Positions 30,755 through 36,930 of a stretch of 36,930 nucleotides of DNA are shown here, one piece after another (position 1 is the stretch's first letter; the number at the start of each line of letters is the position of its first letter). The DNA comes from Actinomadura livida (GTDB lineage Bacteria > Actinomycetota > Actinomycetes > Streptosporangiales > Streptosporangiaceae). Under the pieces are notes generated by a model, which was not told the origin of the DNA, made no database searches, and saw nothing but the letters and a program-made list of their open reading frames with translations. The stretch spans positions 1 through 36,930 of the forward strand of contig NZ_BMRO01000022.1 in the NCBI RefSeq assembly GCF_014648675.1, read 5' to 3'. Position numbers and translations under genes: made by a program.

Positions 30755-32278
30755 TCAGCCGATGGTGCGGCCCATGCCCTCCCAGTACGGGGCGCGCAGG
30801 TCCTTCTTGAGGATCTTGCCGCTGGGATTGCGGGGCAGGGCGTCCACGAAGTCCACCGACCGGGGGCGCTTGAAGCCGGCCAGGCGCTCCCGGACGTACT
30901 CGATCACCTCGTCCGCCGTGAGCGCCGCGCCGGGGGCGGGCACGACGACGGCCTTGACCGTCTCTCCCCACCGCTCGTCCGGGACGCCGATGACCGCGAC
31001 GTCGGCGATCCCCGGATGCGCCGCGAGGACCTCCTCGACCTCGATCGGGTACACGTTCTCGGCGCCCGTGACGATCATGTCCTTGATCCGGTCGGTCAGG
31101 AACAGGTAGCCCTCGGCGTCGACATAGCCCGCGTCGCCCGTGCGGAGCCAGCCGTCCCCGGCCAGCAGCCGCCCGGTCTCCTCGGGCCGGTTCCAGTAGC
31201 CGGGCGTGTTCTGGCTGGACCTGGTCAGCACCTCGCCGACCTCGCCCACCGGCCGCTCCGCGTCCCCGCCGGGCTCGACGATCCGCACCTCGACCCAGTC
31301 GTACGGGCGTCCGGCCGAGCGCATCAGGTGGGCGCGCGGCCCGCCCGGGTCGTGGTCCTCGGGTTCGAGCTGGACGATCGCGCCGGTCGTCTCCGTCATC
31401 CCGTAGAGCTGGAAGAGCGGGGCCTTGAAGGTGTCGAGCGCGCGGCGCAGCACCTCCGAGGTGATCGGGGACGCGCCATAGGTGATCGCCCGCAGCGCCG
31501 AGTAGTCGCGCTCGGCGGCGCCCGGGACGTCGCACATGAACTGCAGCACGGCCGGGACGATGAACGCGTTGGTGATGCGCTCGCGCTCGAAGGCGTCGAC
31601 CAGCGCCGCCGGGTCGATGTCGCGGACCAGCACCTGCCGGCACCCCGCGTAGAGCCCGGCGAGCGCCCAGCCGGTGCCGCCGATGTGGAACAGGGGCATC
31701 GGCACGAGGCTCACCGCCGAGGCGTCCAGGCGCCAGCGGCGGGCCATCCGCTCCCCCACCTCGAAGTTGGCGTTGCTCAGCTGCACGCCCTTCGGCAGCC
31801 CGGTCGTGCCGGACGTGTAGAGCTGCACGACGATGTCGCCCGGCTCCCCGATATGGCCCGGGTCCTCGGCCGGATGCGCGGCGAGCCAGCTCTCGTGGTC
31901 CTCGCCGGTGAGGATGGTCTTTCCGGGCAGTCCGGGCGCGAGTTCCGCGAACTCGGCGTCCACCACCGTCACCGGGGCCCCCGCGTCGGTGACGATCGCG
32001 GCGATCTCGGCGGGGGTCAGCCGCCAGTTGACCGGGGCCGTCACCGCGCCGATCTTCGCGGCGCCGAACAGCAGGTCGAAGTACTCGGGCGCGTTCTTGC
32101 CCAGGTACGCGACACGGGAGCCGGGTCCGAGCCCGGCGGCGAGGAGCGCCTGCGCGACCCGGCTGGAGCGTTCGTGGAGTTCGGCATAGCTCACGGTACG
32201 CCCGTCCCCGGTGACGGCGGGCGCCGTCCCCCGGTCGCGGGCGTTGTCTCGGACGATGGACACGACCCGGTAGTCCAC
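30755..32278 (-). CDS. Acyl-CoA synthetase (AMP-binding, FadD-like)
   Basis: The 507-residue ANL-superfamily ligase activates a carboxylic acid with ATP and then forms its CoA thioester. The P-loop-like LYTSGTTGLPKG near 155-166, YGMTETTG near 290, GWLRTGD near 376 and the catalytic lysine in SGKILKKDLR near 490 are all present. The acid is unknown; medium or long fatty or aromatic acids are typical. GTG 32278 is preceded by GGAAGGAAA. Confidence 0.93.
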   Translation of the reverse strand: MDYRVVSIVRDNARDRGTAPAVTGDGRTVSYAELHERSSRVAQALLAAGLGPGSRVAYLGKNAPEYFDLLFGAAKIGAVTAPVNWRLTPAEIAAIVTDAGAPVTVVDAEFAELAPGLPGKTILTGEDHESWLAAHPAEDPGHIGEPGDIVVQLYTSGTTGLPKGVQLSNANFEVGERMARRWRLDASAVSLVPMPLFHIGGTGWALAGLYAGCRQVLVRDIDPAALVDAFERERITNAFIVPAVLQFMCDVPGAAERDYSALRAITYGASPITSEVLRRALDTFKAPLFQLYGMTETTGAIVQLEPEDHDPGGPRAHLMRSAGRPYDWVEVRIVEPGGDAERPVGEVGEVLTRSSQNTPGYWNRPEETGRLLAGDGWLRTGDAGYVDAEGYLFLTDRIKDMIVTGAENVYPIEVEEVLAAHPGIADVAVIGVPDERWGETVKAVVVPAPGAALTADEVIEYVRERLAGFKRPRSVDFVDALPRNPSGKILKKDLRAPYWEGMGRTIG

Positions 32279-32351
32279 TCCGGTTTCCTTCCGAATCTCG
32301 TTCGGTTGTGACGGCCGACCCTATCGAGACCGGGGCGCACCGCAAAAGCAC

Positions 32352-32371
32352 CCATATGGCGCCAGATATGG
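32352..32371. promoter_or_regulatory. CCATAT-N8-ATATGG inverted repeat before the acyl-CoA ligase
   Basis: Two perfect 6-bp arms flank GGCGCCAG, itself containing a GGCGCC palindrome. The site lies about 75 bases before the ligase start, in an AT-rich divergent region (32279-32523) that also holds CCAATTGG near 32438. A TetR- or MarR-type operator is plausible. Confidence 0.4.
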
Positions 32372-32523
32372 ACAAGGCGCCCTGAGCGGGCAGAACTCCG
32401 AATAGTGATCAATCCGATACCTGGTTTGATTGAAAGATCCACCAATTGGGTTCAAGCTGTCTGCGACGTTTGGAATGCCCCGCCAGGTTCGTCCGACGAC
32501 CGACCGCTGACAGGACACGACCG

Positions 32524-32802
32524 ATGTTCGAGATCTGGGAGACGAGTGAGCCGGCCCGGCTCATCAGCGACGCGGGGAGCCTCAAGGTGGCGCTGGAGAA
32601 GGTCGACACGATGTGCCGGCTCCGGCACGACCAGGCCGCGGCGCACATCGGCGAGGCGAGGGACGGCTACCACTTCGAGATCAGGGACGCCGAGGGCAAG
32701 GCGCTCGCTCGGCTCAGCTACGTCCCCGACACCTCCCGCGCCTACCAGAGCGTGGTCATCGAGGAGATGCGCGGCGAGGGGACCGGCGACCGCGACGATT
32801 AA
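32524..32802 (+). CDS. Small hypothetical protein
   Basis: The 92-residue soluble protein has helical MFEIWETSEPARLISDAGSLKVALEKVDTMCRLR, then a beta-rich HFEIRDAEGKALARLSYVPDTSRAYQSVVIEEM. I do not recognise a family. ATG 32524 has only a weak AGGA upstream. Its leader is AT-rich compared with its neighbours. A clear terminator follows, so it is probably expressed alone. Confidence 0.65.
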   Translation: MFEIWETSEPARLISDAGSLKVALEKVDTMCRLRHDQAAAHIGEARDGYHFEIRDAEGKALARLSYVPDTSRAYQSVVIEEMRGEGTGDRDD

Positions 32803-32820
32803 GACCGCGTGTCCCCGGCG

Positions 32821-32848
32821 GCCTCTGACCGAACGGTCGGGGGCTTTT
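32821..32848 (+). terminator. Terminator after the small hypothetical gene
   Basis: GCCTCTGACCG (32821-32831) pairs with CGGTCGGGGGC (32834-32844), with two G-T pairs, followed by TTTT. This is the only terminator in the window with a true T run directly after the stem. Confidence 0.8.
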
Positions 32849-32911
32849 CCGTTGCCCTGATCGAGCGGCTCCCGCCGGGGCGGGGCGAACCGTCCGTCCC
32901 GGGATGGCAGG

Positions 32912-34249
32912 ATGCGTCGTGCTCGAATTGCCTGGGCGACGGGGGTGCCGGATCGGATGGCGGGGCGACGTTCACGGCCTGGGGATGCGGAGACCTCGGC
33001 CTCTCTCACGGAGGCCGCCGACGCACTGATCACCGAAGCGGTACGGGCGCTCGTCCTTGGCGACCACACCGGATTCCGCCGGTTCGTGATGGAGGCGGCC
33101 GAGCGGACCACCGTTCCCGGCTGGACGTTCACCGTCCGCCGCAGCCTTGCGTCTCGGCTTCGCCGGGGGGTCACGAGTGCCTGGGAACGGGGCTGGCAGC
33201 CAGCTGACGTGGTCAGATACACGTCCCGCCGCCGCACGTCCAGGCACGCACGGCTCGTGACCGACGCGATCGCGGGCGAGATGCGGGCCTACGCCGGGGC
33301 CGTGGACGACCGGTGGCGCGAGCAGCTCGCCGTCCTGGAAGCCGACGTGTGGTGGGAGGGCGACGACGGTCACGCGGACGCCTGGTGCGAACGCGAAGGA
33401 GTGACGAACGCGACCTACACCACCTGCGCGATCGAACTCATCCAGTTGCTGGAGGGCCTGCCTAGGCTGCCGAGCCTCGGCCCACGTCCCGGTGCGTCCG
33501 TCCCAGGCAGGGATGGGCCGACTGCCTCACGCGAGCAGGGGCGGGATGTCGATCAGCGGACACTCGGCAAGGTCAGGGCGCTTCTGGCCAAGGCCGAGTC
33601 GACAGAGTTCCCTGAAGAAGCGGAGGCGCTGAGCGCGCGCGCTCAGGAGCTGATGGCGCGGCACAGCATCGACCATGCGCTGCTGGCCGCGGAGACAGGC
33701 GACATCGGCGGCCCCGCCGGCCGCCGCATCGCGGTGGACAATCCCTATGACTCGCCCAAGGCGGTCCTGCTGACGGTGGTGGCCGATGCCAATCGCTGCA
33801 AGGCGGTATGGCATCGGGAGCTGGGGTTCTCCACGGTGATGGGCTATCCGGCCGATCTGGCCGCGGTGGAGATGCTGTTCACGTCGCTGCTCGTCCAGGC
33901 GACGGCCGCCATGGTTCAGGCGGGCCCCAGGCGCGACGCGCGGGGACGTTCAAGGACGCGTTCGTTCCGCCACGCTTTCCTCAACGCCTACGCCGCCCGC
34001 ATCGGGGAGCGGCTGCGGGAGGCCGCCGGGCGGGCGGCCGAGAGCGCCGGAGGGAACGATCTGGTCCCCGTCCTGGCGGCGCGCGACCGGGCCGTCGAAG
34101 AGGCCGTCGGCGCGATGTTCCCGAAGCTCGCCAAGGGTCGGGCGGGTTCGGTGTCGAACTACGAAGGCTGGGTCGCCGGCCGTGCGGCCGCGGACCTCGC
34201 CAGCCTGAACGGTCGCCGCGAGGTCACCGGGGCGAACCGCCGTTCCTAG
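32912..34249 (+). CDS. DUF2786-domain protein
   Basis: The 445-residue protein of unknown function has a DUF2786 block near 215-265 (KVRALLAKAESTEFPEEAEALSARAQELMARHSID), followed by a region ending in SNYEGWVAGRAAADLA. The N-terminal half (about 30-190) has WTFTVRRSLASRLRRGV and many helices without a known domain. Actinobacterial homologues share this build. The start is unsure: ATG 32912, GTG 32945 or ATG 32957 all lack strong ribosome sites. Confidence 0.75.
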   Translation: MRRARIAWATGVPDRMAGRRSRPGDAETSASLTEAADALITEAVRALVLGDHTGFRRFVMEAAERTTVPGWTFTVRRSLASRLRRGVTSAWERGWQPADVVRYTSRRRTSRHARLVTDAIAGEMRAYAGAVDDRWREQLAVLEADVWWEGDDGHADAWCEREGVTNATYTTCAIELIQLLEGLPRLPSLGPRPGASVPGRDGPTASREQGRDVDQRTLGKVRALLAKAESTEFPEEAEALSARAQELMARHSIDHALLAAETGDIGGPAGRRIAVDNPYDSPKAVLLTVVADANRCKAVWHRELGFSTVMGYPADLAAVEMLFTSLLVQATAAMVQAGPRRDARGRSRTRSFRHAFLNAYAARIGERLREAAGRAAESAGGNDLVPVLAARDRAVEEAVGAMFPKLAKGRAGSVSNYEGWVAGRAAADLASLNGRREVTGANRRS

Positions 34250-34257
34250 CGCGCGGG

Positions 34258-34281
34258 GTCCCCCCGGGGGGCGAGGGGGAC
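34258..34281 (+). terminator. Hairpin after the DUF2786 gene
   Basis: GTCCCCC pairs with GGGGGAC across a short G-rich loop, eight bases after the stop. A TTTTT lies about 20 bases on. An alternative fold CCCCCC/GGGGGG competes. Confidence 0.55.
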
Positions 34282-34323
34282 GTCCGTTCATGTGCGCTTT
34301 TTCCTTCTCGTCGTGGGAGCGGG

Positions 34324-34536
34324 TCAGGACTTCTTGCGCCGGGTGTTGCCGCCCCGGCCCCGGAGCGGGACGCCCGCCTCCTTGAGGACGTTGTAGATGA
34401 ACCCGTAGGACCGGCCGGTCTCGGCCGCCAGGTCGCGGATGCTCTCGCCGGCCGCGTACCGCGGGGCGAGCTCGGCGGCGAGCTGGGTGCGTTCGGCACC
34501 GGTCACGCGGGTGCCTCTCGACAGTGTTCGGGCCAC
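34324..34536 (-). CDS. 70-residue helix-turn-helix protein
   Basis: A small basic protein with one HTH: YAAGESIRDLAAETGRSYGFIYNVLKEAGV near residues 27-56, followed by a basic tail RGRGGNTRRKKS. Similar short HTH proteins are widespread in actinobacteria, with role unknown; DNA binding is likely. GTG 34536 has AGGAGG upstream at ideal spacing. Composition is normal for the region. Confidence 0.85.
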   Translation of the reverse strand: MARTLSRGTRVTGAERTQLAAELAPRYAAGESIRDLAAETGRSYGFIYNVLKEAGVPLRGRGGNTRRKKS

Positions 34537-34757
34537 GGGGACCTCCTGGTTTCCAAGGCTGCGCCACGGGGCCGTCCCCGCAGCTCACAGCAGTGTTGAT
34601 CTCCCCAACGTACACATTCCCCCTGATTACGCTGTCGATGCCGCGCGAATCACCGCGAATTCGGCCGAAGCTGGTCTTTTCCGTGGTGAACGGCGTGTCG
34701 AAGCTGGACACCGGCCCCGGATACGGAACCCGGCCGCGGCCGGACGGGAGCGGCGGG

Positions 34758-35693
34758 TCAGGGACCGGCGGTCCCGTAGGGCGTCGAACCGCCTTCGGTG
34801 GCTGCGAGGACGGGCGCCGGACCGGCCGCGGCTTCGGGCTCGGGCGCCGGACCGCCCGTCCCGGCGGCGGTCAGCACGCCGGCGGTCGCCTGGGACGCGG
34901 CTTCCCGGAGCGAAAGGTCCGAGCGGCGCAGCGGACGGCTCAGCGGGCCGAACGGGAACAGCGAAGTCTCGGCCAGGCCCTCCACGATCAGCAGCTCACC
35001 GGGCTGGAGGAGGCGCCAGCCTCGCTGGTCGTCCATGGGCTCGCTGGCGATGACGACGGCGGGCAACGGCCCGTCCGTCCCCGGATCGCTCACGCCGCCC
35101 TCACCGGGCGACAGGACCCACAGCTCGTTGCTCTCCGGGTAGCGCAGCGCCCATATCCGCCCCGGCTCGGCCACGAGCATGTTCAGGGAGAACACTGGCA
35201 GGTCGGCGGCGATGCGCCGTACCGCCTCGACGATCCCCGTCGTCGTGTCACCGTGGCGGCGGATCTCAGCGGTCACGTACGCGAACACGAGTTCCGAGTC
35301 GGTCTCACCGGAAACCTGAGCGGTCTCCATCTCGGTCAGCCATGCCCGCAGCGTCTCGAGCCCCTTCACCACGCCGTTGTGCGCGAAGAGCCGGTCGTTC
35401 ATCACGAAGGGGTGGCAGTTGCGCACGGTCAGGCCGCCGACGGACGCGTCCCTGACATGCGACACGAACGTGTGGGACGGAACGTTCCGGGCGTGCAGAT
35501 CGAAGTCGGCGTTCTCGAAGGCGGCGAGCGGTGCCCTGTCCCGGATGGGCTCCCCGCCGAGCGAGAACCATCCGAGACCGGCCCCGTGCCGCATCCGGTG
35601 ACTCTGCGCGCGCAGGCTCCGGGGCGCGTCCAGCAGCCAATGGGCCGCGCGGACCCGGGGCCCGCCCGTGCTCATGGCGAAAAGTCGGCACAT
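34758..35693 (-). CDS. Class II glutamine amidotransferase (YafJ-like)
   Basis: The 311-residue protein begins MCRLF, with Cys2 as the nucleophile after removal of Met. It has GLGWF, SHVRDASVGG and CHPFVMNDRLFAHNG, marks of N-terminal-nucleophile glutaminase domains such as YafJ and EgtC. It lacks a partner domain, so the ammonia acceptor is unknown. No ergothioneine genes lie nearby, so EgtC is unlikely. The last 50 residues are Ala/Gly/Pro-rich. ATG 35693 has GAGAGG upstream. Confidence 0.9.
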   Translation of the reverse strand: MCRLFAMSTGGPRVRAAHWLLDAPRSLRAQSHRMRHGAGLGWFSLGGEPIRDRAPLAAFENADFDLHARNVPSHTFVSHVRDASVGGLTVRNCHPFVMNDRLFAHNGVVKGLETLRAWLTEMETAQVSGETDSELVFAYVTAEIRRHGDTTTGIVEAVRRIAADLPVFSLNMLVAEPGRIWALRYPESNELWVLSPGEGGVSDPGTDGPLPAVVIASEPMDDQRGWRLLQPGELLIVEGLAETSLFPFGPLSRPLRRSDLSLREAASQATAGVLTAAGTGGPAPEPEAAAGPAPVLAATEGGSTPYGTAGP

Positions 35694-35860
35694 GCGTCGC
35701 CTCTCACATCATTCTCACCAAGGGTGACGGCGACTTTACCCAATGACACCGCGCGCGCTGGCCACTTCCCGCCAACAGCTATACGGCCGGACGAACCCGG
35801 GACCCGACCACACCCCCGATGGGCGATATCTCACCCTTGGACCCCTCCCGCGACCGAGAG

Positions 35861-35869
35861 TTATCCACA
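35861..35869 (+). promoter_or_regulatory. Perfect DnaA box TTATCCACA
   Basis: The 9-mer matches the classical DnaA box exactly and lies in the 261-base gap between the divergent GATase and orphan genes. No second perfect box is close by, so this is not an origin. It might be a DnaA-regulated promoter or chance. Confidence 0.4.
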
Positions 35870-35954
35870 GACCGGAGTTCGGCTTCCTCCGACCCGCACA
35901 CCCCGCGCATGCTGGCGACATTGCATGAGTTCCCTCCCGCAAGGAGCGGCCCTG

Positions 35955-36911
35955 ATGACCACGATCACCCTTCAGATCCCGTCCACCACGACCTCCCGTT
36001 TCGCCGTCGCCGCCACGAGCGTGCCGAAAGACCTGGCCGATCTGCTCCACCGAAGCCCGCCCGGCCCGTACCACGCCCACATCGCCGGACGCCTCGGCTC
36101 ACCGCAGCTCCAGGTCACCCGGGAGGACCTCACCTGCCTCCGCTGGGACCCGGGACAGGTCAGCGCGGCCCGCCCCGAAGACAGACCGGCCGCACGGGCT
36201 TTCGGCAACGCCGCCGAGTTCGCCGTCATCACCGCCTTCACGCCGATCACTGACCAGCCCCGCGGCGCCCAGGTCGCCCGAGCCGCCGCCCACGCCATCG
36301 CAGACGCCACCGGCGGAATCACCGCAGACCTCACGACGGGTCATATCCTCCCGCCCTCCGCCACCGAGAGAACGCGCTTCGTCCTGGCGGACCAGTGGCT
36401 GGGCGACGTCCTACCGCCGTTCCGCGCGAACGGCCGCTGCACGGCCGCGGAGCCCGAACTGGACCCCGAGGGCGTGAACGGCTGCGCCTGCGTACGCCTC
36501 CGCACCCGCGGCCTACGCCGCTTCGGCCTTCCAGAACTCCAGATCAGCGATGTGGCATGCCCGCACGACCTAGCCGCCCTCAACGTGCTGCGCACCACCG
36601 CTCGCCGCCTCCTCACCGACCACTGGTCCTGGCTGGCCACAGGCCCGGCAGCCACCACCCGCACGCTCAGCGCCACCGTCCACCTGACCCAAACCGACTT
36701 CAACGACTTCTGGGGCACCGCAACCCGCGTCCCCCTAACACCCCCGACCCCCTTCGAGGTACACCTGACCCCCCGCACCCCACGCCTACTCAAGGTCGCC
36801 CCACCCACAGCCTTCGACGGCACAATCAACGACTGGCTATGGTCCGAAACCCTCCCCCTAGCCGCACACGACACCCCCCGACCCCCAACCCACCTCCCCA
36901 ACGCCGCCTAG
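35955..36911 (+). CDS. Orphan hypothetical protein with unusual codon use
   Basis: The 318-residue soluble protein is not one I recognise. It has no signal peptide, membrane segment or known motif. It contains a few cysteines (LTCLRW, NGRCTAAEP, NGCACVRLR, DVACPHD) that might bind metal or form disulfides, and the tail is Pro/Thr-rich. Codon use differs from its neighbours: at least seven CTA leucines and many runs of C, which suggests recent transfer or a different selection history. ATG 35955 has AAGGAG eight bases upstream. Confidence 0.75.
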   Translation: MTTITLQIPSTTTSRFAVAATSVPKDLADLLHRSPPGPYHAHIAGRLGSPQLQVTREDLTCLRWDPGQVSAARPEDRPAARAFGNAAEFAVITAFTPITDQPRGAQVARAAAHAIADATGGITADLTTGHILPPSATERTRFVLADQWLGDVLPPFRANGRCTAAEPELDPEGVNGCACVRLRTRGLRRFGLPELQISDVACPHDLAALNVLRTTARRLLTDHWSWLATGPAATTRTLSATVHLTQTDFNDFWGTATRVPLTPPTPFEVHLTPRTPRLLKVAPPTAFDGTINDWLWSETLPLAAHDTPRPPTHLPNAA

Positions 36912-36930
36912 CAACCACCCCCGCCCGACC

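Noticed and set aside
35861..35869. DnaA box as a sign of a replication origin
   Set aside because: Only one perfect box is visible, with no dnaA, dnaN or box cluster nearby.

Overview
The window is high-GC actinomycete chromosome, most likely from the Thermomonosporaceae or a close relative such as Actinomadura. This is inferred from overall base use, type II DAHP synthase, mycothiol-type enzymes, an F420-type oxidoreductase, an osaABC-like osmostress locus and many leaderless-type promoters. I see no rRNA or tRNA genes, CRISPR array, insertion sequence or integrase. The gene content is mostly ordinary chromosomal, with a few accessory-looking patches at about 28.4-29.4 kb and at the right end.

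Left part (1-5.1 kb): the tail of an upstream gene; a shortened Acg-type nitroreductase-like gene that overlaps convergently with an RlmA-type 23S rRNA methyltransferase gene; a thioredoxin gene and a group 2 sigma-70 gene diverging from an inverted GGGAAT pair that reads as back-to-back sigma-R/SigH promoters; and a leaderless aroG (DAHP synthase) flanked by two strong hairpins.

Signalling block (5.2-13.7 kb): on the minus strand lie osaC (HATPase, two GAF domains, SpoIIE-type phosphatase), a STAS anti-anti-sigma gene and an RsbW-like kinase gene. Diverging on the plus strand are osaA, a cytosolic hybrid histidine kinase with about seven 92-residue HAMP-like repeats, and osaB, a response regulator with a coiled-coil tail and no DNA-binding domain. 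Together they look like a complete partner-switching and phosphorelay stress module.

Middle (13.7-27.3 kb): gltX; a mycothiol-dependent-isomerase-like protein; an AraC regulator overlapping a Nudix hydrolase; an SDR; an O-methyltransferase; a HAD-like protein; a PIG-L deacetylase; a Tat-exported peptidoglycan amidase; a VOC protein; a TetR regulator overlapping an ACAD10/11-type acyl-CoA dehydrogenase, with a divergent APH-type kinase that may act in the same pathway; a GNAT; and an F420-type luciferase-like oxidoreductase. Two promoters here, for the methyltransferase and the VOC gene, share an exact 14-mer.

Right part (27.4-36.9 kb): a secreted RlpA-like barrel protein; an 0.8 kb gene-poor stretch with a near-consensus promoter and a long palindromic hairpin that may be an uncharacterised structured RNA; a proline-rich hypothetical; an AlkZ-like DNA glycosylase with its Q-x-Q motif; an acyl-CoA ligase; a small orphan protein; a DUF2786 protein; a 70-residue HTH protein; a class II glutamine amidotransferase; and a CTA-rich orphan gene preceded by a perfect DnaA box.
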